Notes under the pieces: generated by a model | The model's database searches: none | What the model saw: only the letters and a program-made list of their open reading frames with translations | What the model was told of the DNA's origin: nothing | DNA from: JBHJGS01 sp050331575 | Lineage (GTDB): Bacteria; Pseudomonadota; Alphaproteobacteria; Sphingomonadales; Rhodothalassiaceae | Direction of reading: 5' to 3' | DNA: 64,000 bases | Assembly (NCBI GenBank): GCA_050331575.1 | Contig: JBHJGS010000008.1 | Coordinates: 54,201-118,200 of the forward strand | Shown: positions 1 to 8,804 of the stretch, one piece after another | How the letters are laid out: each line of letters starts with the position of its first letter | Numbering within the stretch: the stretch's first letter is position 1 | Translations under genes and position numbers: made by a program

Positions 1-413
1 CAGAGGGCATAGCTCACCGGCTCGCTGACCGATTCCCGGTCGGCGATGGCCAAATGCATCGCATCACCGCCGAGGCGCACAAGTTTGATCAGGCGCTCTT
101 CGTCCAGTAACTGGCTCTTGGCAACGAAAACGGCCGATACGGCATCAATGTCGGCAATGATTCTGTCGATTAGATCCGCCGGCAGGAAATCACAGAATCG
201 AATTTCCTCGCACAGGGCTTTGCGCACAGCATCAGAGGCATCCGACGCCAAGACGCGCGAAATTTCGAACGCCGCTCGGCGGTCGGCCTCGCTATCACTC
301 GTCTTCAAATACTGACCAACGCGATGGGCCAGTTCCAGGCGCTCATCCGCTGTTTGGCGTTTCAGTGCCTCTAGTTCTTCCATCGTCACGGGCGGCTTTT
401 CAGGGTCATTCAT
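1..413 (-). CDS. DUF2336 family protein, N-terminal part (cut by window edge)
   Basis: The reading frame starts MNDPEKPPVTMEELEALK and stays open to base 1, so only about 137 N-terminal residues are present. The residues are mostly helical, with HEAT-like pairs of helices (for example RLIKLVRLGGDAMHLAIAD) typical of the DUF2336 family (COG5330), whose function is unknown. Its ATG overlaps the stop of the upstream gamma-carbonic-anhydrase-like gene as ATGA, so the two are probably translationally coupled. No signal peptide or membrane segment is seen. The family assignment rests on the helical repeat pattern and composition; the C-terminal half lies outside the window. Confidence 0.75.
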   Translation of the reverse strand, partial: MNDPEKPPVTMEELEALKRQTADERLELAHRVGQYLKTSDSEADRRAAFEISRVLASDASDAVRKALCEEIRFCDFLPADLIDRIIADIDAVSAVFVAKSQLLDEERLIKLVRLGGDAMHLAIADRESVSEPVSYAL

Positions 414-943
414 GTGTTGGCCCTGTCGTCTATGACGTTTGCGCCGCGGTGTCTATCGGCATTTGCAACATAATGTAACGCCGAGGCTCTAATTAATTGC
501 TTTTCCTCCGGCTTTAGTTCTCTGACCACTTTCGCCGGCGCTCCAAGGGCCAAAACCCCCGGCGGAATGCGCTTACCCTCCGGAACCAGGCTGTTCGCGC
601 CCAAGATGCTGCCTGTGCCGATGACCGCATGGTTCATCAGCGTGGAGCCCATCCCGATCAGGGCCTGATCCTCGATGGTGCATCCGTGCAGGGTGACACT
701 GTGGCCGATCGTGACATCGGCGCCCACAACCAAGGGAGCCCCCATATCCGTATGCACCACGGAATTGTCTTGGACATTGCTGCGTTCGCCGATTTCGATC
801 CATTCATTGTCGCCGCGCAGGGTCGCGTTATACCAGACTGACGCCTGCGCCCGCAGGCGGACGCGGCCGATCAGAACAGCTCCGGGCGCCACAAAGGCGC
901 TGGCCTCCAAAACCGGACGCTGCCCCTCAAATTCCACATGCAT
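410..943 (-). CDS. Gamma carbonic anhydrase family protein (left-handed beta-helix hexapeptide protein)
   Basis: This 177-residue protein carries regular hexapeptide repeats (SVWYNATLRGD, VGADVTIGHSVTLHGC, GSTLMNHAVIG) that form a left-handed beta helix. Conserved histidines in DNSVVHTD and TIGHSVTLHG match the metal-binding positions of the YrdA/PaaY/CaiE-type gamma-CA-like group. Such proteins are cytoplasmic trimers; many bind zinc or iron, but few have proven carbonic anhydrase activity, so the substrate is open. I prefer the ATG at 943, preceded by AGGGTGAG, over an in-frame GTG at 955. The stop overlaps the start of the following DUF2336 gene. Confidence 0.88.
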   Translation of the reverse strand: MHVEFEGQRPVLEASAFVAPGAVLIGRVRLRAQASVWYNATLRGDNEWIEIGERSNVQDNSVVHTDMGAPLVVGADVTIGHSVTLHGCTIEDQALIGMGSTLMNHAVIGTGSILGANSLVPEGKRIPPGVLALGAPAKVVRELKPEEKQLIRASALHYVANADRHRGANVIDDRANT

Positions 944-1078
944 TGTTCGTCTCACCCTGCCTGGCCCCTGCTCTTATCTGGCATGGATTAAACAATCTCC
1001 TAGCGTTACCCGGATCGCAAGGCCGCACCGGCAACAATCCGTTTGGTCCCACCCCAAGGCTTGATTAAGGTCGCGGCC

Positions 1079-2851
1079 ATGTTGTTCTTGAACCAGGCGG
1101 TGATTGTTCTGGGCGCGGTGTTCATCGCCGTGCCGTTATCGAAGCGTTTGGGCCTGGACGCGACCCTGGGATATCTGGCCGCAGGCGTGGTGCTAGGCCC
1201 CTGGGTGCTCGGAAGCTTTCAGGATCCTGACCAGATTTTCCGCATCGCTGAACTCGGCATTGCCTTGCTGCTGTTCGTGGTCGGGCTGGAGCTGCAACCG
1301 GCGCGTCTGTGGACGCTGCGGCATTTGGTCTTCGGGCTTGGCGGCGCGCAGGTGGCCGCGACCGGTTTGGTGCTGGGCGCCGCTTTGCTTGCCCTGGATC
1401 TGCCACTGCTTCTGGCCGCGGTCTTGGGGGTGATGCTGTCAGCCTCGTCGACCCCCATGGTGCTGCAGATGCTGGCTGCGCGCCGGGAACTGACACAAGC
1501 CCATGGCCGAGCCGCCTTCTCGGTGATGTTGTTTCAGGATCTGCTGGCGATCCCGCTGTTCGCCCTGATCCCGCTTCTGGCAGCCCAGACCTTGCCCGAC
1601 GGCACCTGGCAAAGTCTCAGCGTTCGGGTTGCTCTGCCGTTGCTGGTGTTGGCGGCGTTTCTTCTGCTTGGGCGGTTCGTGCTGCAGCAGGTCCTTACCA
1701 TCGTGGCGCAAGCCCGCCAGCAAGAAGCCTTCACCGCCACGGCGCTGTTCACCGTTGCGGTGAGCGCCTGGGTGATGGATCAGGTCGGCCTATCCCCGGC
1801 CCTGGGGGCGTTCCTGGCCGGCGTGCTGCTGGCGGACAGCGCCTACCGGCACGAGCTTCAAGCCAATATCGAACCATTCAAGGGCCTGCTCATCTCGCTC
1901 TTGTTCGTCGCCGTGGGCATGTCGCTCAATCTCGGCCTGATCGCCAGTCAGCCGCTCGTGATACTGGGCTTGGTGGCAGGTCTGGTGGCGGTGAAGGCGG
2001 CAATCCTGTTCGGCCTTGCGCGGGCTTGGCGGCTGCCCTGGCGCGGGGCGCTGATCTTGGGCCTGGTATTGTCGCAAGGCGGGGAGTTTGCCTTTGCACT
2101 GTTGATCCTGGCTTATCAGTCCGGGTTGATGGCGGAAAGCCTGGTCGACAAGGCGACCCTGGTGGTCGGGCTGTCGATGGCGACCACGCCGCTGCTGATG
2201 CGGCTGGCCGACACAGCGCTGCGGCGGACGCGATCCGACACGCCGGCCTATGATGCTCCGCCGGAGGCCCCAGGGGCGATCCTGATTGCTGGCTTCGGCC
2301 GCGTTGGCCAGATCGTCGCGCGCATCCTGCACGCGCGCGGTGAAACCTTCACTGCCTTGGAACCCAATTTGGACCAGGTGGCGCTGGCTCGGCGGTTCGG
2401 TAGCAAGGTTTATTTCGGCGATCCCGCCCGCTTGGACCTGTTGCGCACCGCGGGGATCGAGACCGCGCGGCTGTTCGTTTTGACGCTGGAGGATGTCGAG
2501 CATTCGCTCAAGGTCGCGGAGATTGTCCGCAGCCATTTCCCGCATGTGCCGATCTATTGCCGGGCGCGCAATCGGCAGCATGTGCATCGGCTGATGGACC
2601 TGGGCATTACCGAGATCGAGCGCGAAACCTTTCATTCCAGCCTGGCCATGGCCCGCAAGGTTCTGCGTGGCATCGGCCATACCAAACCGGAGGCGGAGGA
2701 TATCGTCGAACGATTCCGCCGCCATGATGAGACCCAGCTATATCTAAGCCACGCCTCCTATAAGGACGAGGCAGCACTGATCAAACGGGTTAAGCGGCAA
2801 GAAGAGCTGCTGGCGGGCGTTTTGGCCGATGACCAGCGACTGGAAAACTGA
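1079..2851 (+). CDS. Kef-type monovalent cation:proton antiporter (CPA2) with TrkA-N domain
   Basis: The 590-residue protein has about twelve hydrophobic segments in residues 1-375, with the CPA2 signature around GLELQPARLW and the conserved SPALGAFLAGVLLADS. A soluble Rossmann-type RCK/TrkA-N domain begins near residue 399 at ILIAGFGRVGQIVARIL, as in KefB/KefC. The family exchanges K+ or Na+ for H+ at the inner membrane, gated by nucleotide or thiol binding to the RCK domain. The ATG at 1079 is chosen because TAAGG lies about 10 bases upstream; a longer TTG start at 1043 is unlikely. Its end overlaps mnmC by 23 bases. Whether it is glutathione-gated like true KefC cannot be told, and no KefF-like partner is nearby. 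Confidence 0.9.
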   Translation: MLFLNQAVIVLGAVFIAVPLSKRLGLDATLGYLAAGVVLGPWVLGSFQDPDQIFRIAELGIALLLFVVGLELQPARLWTLRHLVFGLGGAQVAATGLVLGAALLALDLPLLLAAVLGVMLSASSTPMVLQMLAARRELTQAHGRAAFSVMLFQDLLAIPLFALIPLLAAQTLPDGTWQSLSVRVALPLLVLAAFLLLGRFVLQQVLTIVAQARQQEAFTATALFTVAVSAWVMDQVGLSPALGAFLAGVLLADSAYRHELQANIEPFKGLLISLLFVAVGMSLNLGLIASQPLVILGLVAGLVAVKAAILFGLARAWRLPWRGALILGLVLSQGGEFAFALLILAYQSGLMAESLVDKATLVVGLSMATTPLLMRLADTALRRTRSDTPAYDAPPEAPGAILIAGFGRVGQIVARILHARGETFTALEPNLDQVALARRFGSKVYFGDPARLDLLRTAGIETARLFVLTLEDVEHSLKVAEIVRSHFPHVPIYCRARNRQHVHRLMDLGITEIERETFHSSLAMARKVLRGIGHTKPEAEDIVERFRRHDETQLYLSHASYKDEAALIKRVKRQEELLAGVLADDQRLEN

Positions 2852-4559
2852 TCTGTTTGCCCGCCACGCGGCCTTGCAGTGGCACGACGGCATCCCGCGC
2901 GACGCGGTCACCGGTGACATCTACTACAAGCCAGACGACGCGCCCGGCGAAATCGCAACGGTGTTTCTGCGTGGCATCGGCGCGCCGGACCTGTGGCGCG
3001 GCCGCGCCACCACTACCATCGGCGAGACCGGCTTCGGCATGGGGCTGAATTTCCTGTTTCTGTGGCAGCTGTTCCGCCGCACCGGCACCGGACGTCTGCA
3101 TTTTGTCTCGGTGGAAGGATATCCGCCGTCGCCGGCCGATCTGGCGCGCGCCCATGCCGCATTTCCCGAGCTGGCCGACCTGTCCCAGGCCTTGCGCGCG
3201 GCCTGGCCGCCGCCGGTGATCGGCTTTCACCGCCGCCGCTTCGGTCCGGTATGCCTAACGCTGATGATCGGCCCGGTTGAGACCATGCTGGCGCAGCTGG
3301 AGGCGCAGGTGGACGCCTGGTTCCTGGACGGATTCGCCCCGGCCCGCAACCCCGCCATGTGGTCGCCGGCGGTGTTCGATCAAATCGATCGCCTGTCAGC
3401 CCCGGGCGCTCCCGCCGCCAGTTTCACGGTCGCAGCGGCGGTGCGGCAGGCCTTGCGCGCGCGCGGCTGGCAGGTCGAAAAGGCGCCCGGCCACGGTCGC
3501 AAACGCGACCGGCTGGTCGCGATGAAACCCGGGCGGACCGTCCCCTGCCGCGCGTTGCCGCGCATCGCGATTATCGGCGCGGGCGTGGCCGCCCAGAGCG
3601 TTGCAGCCGCCGCACAGGCAGAAGGGCTGACACCCCTGCTGATCGGGGCGGGCCAGTCGGCCTCCGCTGTGCCCGCGGGCGTCCGGGCACCGCGCCTGAC
3701 CCTGGGCACCGGGCCGGCCGAGCGGCTCGACCTGATTGCCCATTGCGACGCGGTTGCCCGCCTGCAGGGCTGTCCGCTTCTGCTGTTGGAGCCGGACCCG
3801 GCGCGCCTCGCCAAGCTCACCGCGCTGCATGCGCCGCTGGCTGAGCGGTTCCAGCCGGTCGATGCCGCCGCAGCGCAGGCGCTCGCCGGCGTTTGCGTGC
3901 GCGCGGGCGGGTTCTTGTGCGCCGGCGCCGGCCTGCCGCCTTGGCAGCCGCCAGACGCTGTCGCCGATCATGCCGTCTCAGTGACACGGATGGCCGATGG
4001 CTGGCGAATTCGCGGGCACAACAGCCACTATGACGCTGATCGCGTCATCTTGGCCGGCGGGCCGGAAGGCCTGGCTCTGGCGCCGGACCTGCCAGTGCAG
4101 TCGCGTCCCGGCCGGATTGCGTTTTATGACGGCGCGGCCGGCCCGCGCCTGCCTTTGGCCTATGGCGGCTATGCGGTGGCAGCCCCGCAGGGCCTCTGGC
4201 TGGGCAGCACCTTTGAGCGGACACCCGCTGACGATCCAGCCGGGATGCTGACATCGAAATTGGCAGCGGTGGCGCCTGCGCTGGCAAAATGCCTTGCTGA
4301 TCGGACGCCGGTGCGGTGGTGGTCCGGCTGCCGCGCGGTGACGCCGGACCGTCGGCCGCTGGCCGGGCCGCTGGCCAACGGCCTGATCTGCCTCACCGGC
4401 CTGGGGGCACGCGGGCATCAAACCGCACCGCTGTTGGCTGAGGCGGTGATTGCGCGATTGACTGACTGTCCATGGCCGCTGGAGCGGGATATGATAGCCA
4501 TGCTTGATCCCATGCGCTTTGCCCAGGGGCCAAGGCTGCACGCGGGGGCCGGATCATGA
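2829..4559 (+). CDS. mnmC: Bifunctional tRNA mnm5s2U biosynthesis protein MnmC
   Basis: This 576-residue protein has the two-domain layout of MnmC. The N-terminal methyltransferase (MnmD) shows the SAM-binding GETGFGMGLNFL (about residues 65-76) and catalytic FLDGFAPARNPAMW (about 165-178). The C-terminal FAD-dependent oxidoreductase starts with the dinucleotide motif IAIIGAGVAAQ (about 247). MnmC removes the carboxymethyl group from cmnm5(s2)U34 and methylates the product to mnm5(s2)U in wobble positions of several tRNAs. It overlaps the antiporter gene by 23 bases and the following patatin gene by 4 bases. With trmFO and tgt it adds to a tRNA-modification theme in this chromosome segment. 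Confidence 0.92.
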   Translation: MTSDWKTDLFARHAALQWHDGIPRDAVTGDIYYKPDDAPGEIATVFLRGIGAPDLWRGRATTTIGETGFGMGLNFLFLWQLFRRTGTGRLHFVSVEGYPPSPADLARAHAAFPELADLSQALRAAWPPPVIGFHRRRFGPVCLTLMIGPVETMLAQLEAQVDAWFLDGFAPARNPAMWSPAVFDQIDRLSAPGAPAASFTVAAAVRQALRARGWQVEKAPGHGRKRDRLVAMKPGRTVPCRALPRIAIIGAGVAAQSVAAAAQAEGLTPLLIGAGQSASAVPAGVRAPRLTLGTGPAERLDLIAHCDAVARLQGCPLLLLEPDPARLAKLTALHAPLAERFQPVDAAAAQALAGVCVRAGGFLCAGAGLPPWQPPDAVADHAVSVTRMADGWRIRGHNSHYDADRVILAGGPEGLALAPDLPVQSRPGRIAFYDGAAGPRLPLAYGGYAVAAPQGLWLGSTFERTPADDPAGMLTSKLAAVAPALAKCLADRTPVRWWSGCRAVTPDRRPLAGPLANGLICLTGLGARGHQTAPLLAEAVIARLTDCPWPLERDMIAMLDPMRFAQGPRLHAGAGS

Positions 4560-6973
4560 GACAGAAAGAATTGCGCCTGGCACTGGTGTGCTACGGTGGT
4601 ATCTCCTTGGCCGTTTATATGTACGGCGTCACGCGCGAGATCCAAAAGCTTGTTCGCGCGTCCAAGCTCTACTTCTCCCGCGCGGACCCGAAAGATCGGC
4701 AGACCGGCGATTATGACGCCTTGAACCAGGACCTGGACCGGGAGACCGATAGCGAGCGGGGCTATTTCGAACTGTTGAAGGCGCTCGGCCGATCCATGGA
4801 ATTGAAGGTGTTCGTTGACATCGTCTCCGGCGCCTCGGCCGGCGGCATCAATGGCATCTTTCTGGCCCGCGCCATCGCCCATGATCTGCCGCTGGATCCC
4901 TTGCGCGTGCTCTGGCTGGATCAGGCCGATGTCGAACAGCTGATCGATCCGGACAATCGCCAGAACCGCCTGATCAAGACGGTGAAACGGCCCGCGATCT
5001 GGCTGATCCGACGCCGCAACTACGCCGATATCGAGACCTTACAGGCGCGCATTGACGATCCAGAGGTCGGGCAGAAGCTGGCCTTGTTTGTCGGCTCGCG
5101 TTGGTTCCGCCCGCCCTTTTCCGGCCGCTGGCTGACGAATATGCTGCTGACCGGCGCAGAGGCGATGGGCTCCAGTGAGACCTCGCAGGAGACGTGTATC
5201 CCCGGCAGTCGGCCGCTGGACCTGTTCGTCACGGTCACCGATTTTTTGGGGCATCGGCAGTATCTGGCCCTGCACGACCCGCCGATGATTGAGGAGGTGG
5301 AACACCGCCTGATCCTGTCTTTTCAGCATCGGCTGTCACCGCTTTATAGCCGACGGGATTTCGCCGACGATAATCTTCCCGCCATCGCGTTCGCCGCGCG
5401 CGCCACCTCCAGCTTTCCCGGTGCTTTTCCTCCGGCCCGTCTGGTCGAACTGGACCGCATCCTGGAGCAACGCGGCGTCGCCTGGCCGAAGCGCGAGGAG
5501 TTCATCCACCGCTGCTTTGAGCCGCATATCCGCAGCGGTCTGGATCCGGGTCTGATCAGTCTGGTCGACGGCAGCGTGCTGAACAACAAGCCGTTTGGGC
5601 CGGCGATCGAGGTGCTGCGGTCGCGCGTCGCCCATCGCCAGGTGGACCGGCGGATCGTCTATATCGACCCCAACCCGCCGACGCCGCGCGACACGCGATC
5701 CACCACCCTGCCCGGCTTCTTCCGCACCTTGGCCGGCGCGGTCAGCGAGATCCCGCGTAACCAGCCGATCCGCGACGATTTGGAGGCGCTGACCAACCTG
5801 TCGCGGGAGACAGCCCATATCCGCGGTGTGATCGACCATGCCCGTCCGGGCATCAACCAGACGATCGAACGGCTGCTTGGCCCGGCGCTGCGCAAATCGG
5901 CCCTGACGCCCAAGGCAATCGCGCATTGGCGCACCCGGGCCAGCGCCTTGGCGGAGAAGAATGCCGGCTATGCCTTTGAGGGCTATCTCAGCATGCGGCT
6001 GCTGATGCTGGTGGAGGAATTGGTGCGCGCGGTCGCCCGCTTTAGCCGCCAGGATCTGTCCGAGGTTGACGCGGATGTGCGCGCCTGGGCTGAGGCCGGC
6101 AAGATGTTTCCGTTCGATATCGCGGACAAGGCGCGGCCCTGGACCCGTGCCCTGGATTGCTTCGACATGGACTTTCGCATCCGCCGCATCCGCTTCGTGA
6201 TCCGGCGCATCAATGATCTGTATTATCGAACCGGCGCAAATTCCGACGCCTTGGACAGCTTGAAGGGCGTGCTCTACAATCAGCACAGCACCCTGCGTGG
6301 GATTATGAACGGGCCGCTGCTCTTCAGCCTGCGCCGCGAGGTGCCGGTGCCGGAGCGGCTGGAACAGCTGGCGCAGACCTATGCCCTGGCCGAGGTCGAT
6401 GCTGAGATCGACCAGGCGGTCGCCGGGCATCTGGACTGGCTCGACCAGAAGGAAATGGGCCGGGAAATCCTCATGGCTTATTTGGGCTTCGATTTCTACG
6501 ATGCTCTGGTCTACCCGATCTCCCGGCGCCCGGACCTGGACGAACTCGATGAAGTCTGCGTTGACCGGATCAGCCCGGAGGACGCGCGCTCCTTGTCTGA
6601 GGAAGGGAAGAGCGTCCTGCGCGGGCTGGAATTCGGCCGCTTCGGTGCCTTCTTCTCGTCCAGCTTCCGCGAGAATGATTATTTGTGGGGCCGATTGCAT
6701 GGTGCGGAACGCTTGATCGACATCGTCGCGTCTTCGGCCGCAGCCAGCGGGGTGGAGATCAACAGGCGCATGTTCAAGCAGATCGTCTTTCTGCAGATCC
6801 TGGAGCGCGAGGCGCCCCGGCTGTTGAAGATCAGCGATCTGACCAAGGATCTGCGCCGGCGCGTTGACGGCATCGCCCCGCCCCCCGATCCCGAGCCGCC
6901 GCGGCTGACCGTTGAAACCGAAACCCTGCCGGCGAAGGATGATGCCGAACTGACGCCGCAAAGCAGTGCATGA
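4556..6973 (+). CDS. Patatin-like phospholipase (TIGR03607/DUF3376-type, long form)
   Basis: The 805-residue protein has a glycine-rich oxyanion region YGGISLAVYMYG (residues 13-24) and a nucleophile elbow SGASAGG with Ser94. The partner aspartate lies in VDGSVLNN (near residue 338), with DGS in place of the usual DGG/DGA. These are the hallmarks of the Ser-Asp dyad of patatin acyl hydrolases. The long C-terminal half is mostly helical and matches the large bacterial patatin-like group containing DUF3376. Substrate and location are unknown; no signal peptide is seen. It overlaps mnmC and murI by ATGA, so it is expressed from the same transcript. Confidence 0.85.
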   Translation: MRQKELRLALVCYGGISLAVYMYGVTREIQKLVRASKLYFSRADPKDRQTGDYDALNQDLDRETDSERGYFELLKALGRSMELKVFVDIVSGASAGGINGIFLARAIAHDLPLDPLRVLWLDQADVEQLIDPDNRQNRLIKTVKRPAIWLIRRRNYADIETLQARIDDPEVGQKLALFVGSRWFRPPFSGRWLTNMLLTGAEAMGSSETSQETCIPGSRPLDLFVTVTDFLGHRQYLALHDPPMIEEVEHRLILSFQHRLSPLYSRRDFADDNLPAIAFAARATSSFPGAFPPARLVELDRILEQRGVAWPKREEFIHRCFEPHIRSGLDPGLISLVDGSVLNNKPFGPAIEVLRSRVAHRQVDRRIVYIDPNPPTPRDTRSTTLPGFFRTLAGAVSEIPRNQPIRDDLEALTNLSRETAHIRGVIDHARPGINQTIERLLGPALRKSALTPKAIAHWRTRASALAEKNAGYAFEGYLSMRLLMLVEELVRAVARFSRQDLSEVDADVRAWAEAGKMFPFDIADKARPWTRALDCFDMDFRIRRIRFVIRRINDLYYRTGANSDALDSLKGVLYNQHSTLRGIMNGPLLFSLRREVPVPERLEQLAQTYALAEVDAEIDQAVAGHLDWLDQKEMGREILMAYLGFDFYDALVYPISRRPDLDELDEVCVDRISPEDARSLSEEGKSVLRGLEFGRFGAFFSSSFRENDYLWGRLHGAERLIDIVASSAAASGVEINRRMFKQIVFLQILEREAPRLLKISDLTKDLRRRVDGIAPPPDPEPPRLTVETETLPAKDDAELTPQSSA

Positions 6974-7803
6974 TCGGCCTGATGGACTCAGGATCCGGCG
7001 GACTGACCGTGCTGGCGGCCTGTGCCGCGGCTCTGCCGGACCGGCATTTTCTGTATTTCGGCGATCATGCCCGGGCGCCTTACGGCATTCGCGGACCCGA
7101 TGAGATCTACCGGTTTACCATCGAGGGCGTGGAGCGCCTGTTCGCTTCCGGTTGCCGGCTGGTCTTGATCGCCTGCAACACCGCCGCAGCGGTGGGTCTG
7201 CGCCGCCTGCAGCAAGAGTGGTTGGCCACGCATTATCCAGACCGGCGGGTGCTGGGGGTGCATGTGCCATTGATTGAAGCCTTGACCGGAACGCAATGGG
7301 CCTATCCCAGCCCGCCACGGCCGCAACCGCCGCGCACGATCGCCGTGTTCGCCACGCCCACCACCGTGGCGAGCGGCGGTTTTGAGCGTGAGGTCAGCCA
7401 GCGCTGCCCCCATATCACCGTCATCGGCCAGGCCTGCGCCGGGCTCGCCGACGCCATTGAGGCCGGCGCCGATGATGCCGCGGTCGCCAACATAATCGAG
7501 GGGCTTTGGGCCGAGCTCTGCGCACGCCCGGGAGCCGCGGCCATCGACAGCGCGGTGCTGGCGTGCACGCATTATCCTTTGGTGGCGGATGTGTTCCGCG
7601 CGGTGCTGCCGGCGCGGGTTCAGGTGCTGACCCAGCCAGCCATCGTCGCCGGGACGCTGATCGGGTATCTTGCGCGCAATCCGCATCTGTCGCAGCGGCG
7701 CTCGGCCGGCCGCATCGAGCTGACCACCAGCGGCGACCCGGCCCTGATCGCCCGCACCGCCTGGCTGCCAGAGGCGTATCGCCACTTCACCGCGGTTTCA
7801 TAA
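6970..7803 (+). CDS. murI: Glutamate racemase
   Basis: The 277-residue protein carries all family motifs: DSGSGGLTVL at the N-terminus, the first catalytic cysteine in IACNTAAA (Cys69) and the second in LACTHYPLV (about Cys199). It makes D-glutamate for peptidoglycan in the cytosol. The ATG overlaps the patatin stop by 4 bases, making it the last gene of the tightly overlapping antiporter-mnmC-patatin-murI run. Length is normal for the family. Confidence 0.93.
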   Translation: MIGLMDSGSGGLTVLAACAAALPDRHFLYFGDHARAPYGIRGPDEIYRFTIEGVERLFASGCRLVLIACNTAAAVGLRRLQQEWLATHYPDRRVLGVHVPLIEALTGTQWAYPSPPRPQPPRTIAVFATPTTVASGGFEREVSQRCPHITVIGQACAGLADAIEAGADDAAVANIIEGLWAELCARPGAAAIDSAVLACTHYPLVADVFRAVLPARVQVLTQPAIVAGTLIGYLARNPHLSQRRSAGRIELTTSGDPALIARTAWLPEAYRHFTAVS

Positions 7804-7908
7804 CCCCGCCTGACCGCCGCGCTGCGGGATCGGCTGGACGAGTCTTCGCCACTCTGGCAAAGTTCGGCAAAACATCAAGTGTTGAGCACCATAAGGGAGC
7901 GGAAAAGC

Positions 7909-8697
7909 ATGCTGCGCATCATTCTCATTCTGTTTGTCCTGCTCTTGGCCTTTGTCGGCCTGGGCGGCCTATATTTCTATATTCGCGGGGCTGACATCAT
8001 GGCCGAGGCGATTGAGACCTATGGCGCTGAGGCCAGCGGAGCCCCCGCAGACGTCGCCGGTGTCGGTCTGAACCCCATCGCTGGCACCGCGCGCATTGAC
8101 CGGTTCGAACTGGGCAATCCTGAGGGCTTTACCGGCGAGACCAGCATTGCCGCCCAACGCATCGCTATGGAACTGAGTCCGTTCAGCCTTTTCGGAGACA
8201 CGATCGAGATTGGCGAGATCTTGATCGACCGGCCGGAAATCTATCTGGAACCAACCGCTCAGGGCCGCACCAATTTACAGGTCATCCAAAGCAATATTGA
8301 GGCGTTCAGCGGGCCGGCGGACCCCAATGCCGAACCCGCCAATCTGATCATCGGTCGGCTGCAGATAAACCAGCCGGTGCTGGGCTTCGTGGGTCAAGGC
8401 GTGGGCTTGGCCGATCAAGAGATTGAACTGGCCGATATCGTCTTGACCGATATTGGCGTGGAGCAAGGGGGCGTTCCGCCCGCGGAACTGGTTCGCCTGC
8501 TGGGCGATGCCATCCTGCCGCAGGTGCAAAAGGCCATTGCCAGCCAGAAGGGCCGGGAGATCCTGGACAGTGTGTTGCAGGGCCAGGTGGATCTGGATCG
8601 GCCACTGGCGGACCAGGCCCGCGACAAGGCCGAGGGTGCGCTGCGCGGCCTGCTTAACCGGGGCGAGGAAAAAGACAAACAAGACCCGTCAAACTGA
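7909..8697 (+). CDS. AsmA-like membrane-anchored periplasmic protein
   Basis: A 262-residue protein with one N-terminal hydrophobic segment (LRIILILFVLLLAFVGLGGL) followed by a beta-rich domain with FSLFGDTIEIGEILIDRPEIYLE, which resembles the repeating groove strands of AsmA/DUF748 proteins. The polar C-terminus ends in many Lys, Glu and Asp residues. By family, a role in envelope lipid homeostasis is possible, but this protein is short and the match is to pattern only. The ATG at 7909 is preferred over a GTG at 7879 because AAGGGAG lies 11-17 bases upstream and the membrane helix then starts at residue 2. Confidence 0.7.
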   Translation: MLRIILILFVLLLAFVGLGGLYFYIRGADIMAEAIETYGAEASGAPADVAGVGLNPIAGTARIDRFELGNPEGFTGETSIAAQRIAMELSPFSLFGDTIEIGEILIDRPEIYLEPTAQGRTNLQVIQSNIEAFSGPADPNAEPANLIIGRLQINQPVLGFVGQGVGLADQEIELADIVLTDIGVEQGGVPPAELVRLLGDAILPQVQKAIASQKGREILDSVLQGQVDLDRPLADQARDKAEGALRGLLNRGEEKDKQDPSN

Positions 8698-8804
8698 CCG
8701 GGGCGAACTGAGCGGGGCCGATCGCCGCGGCCAGCCGAACTCCGGGCCGGACGGAACGTATTGTGGAGAGACCCGCCCCTGCTTGTTTCTAACGAGGCCG
8801 TCTT

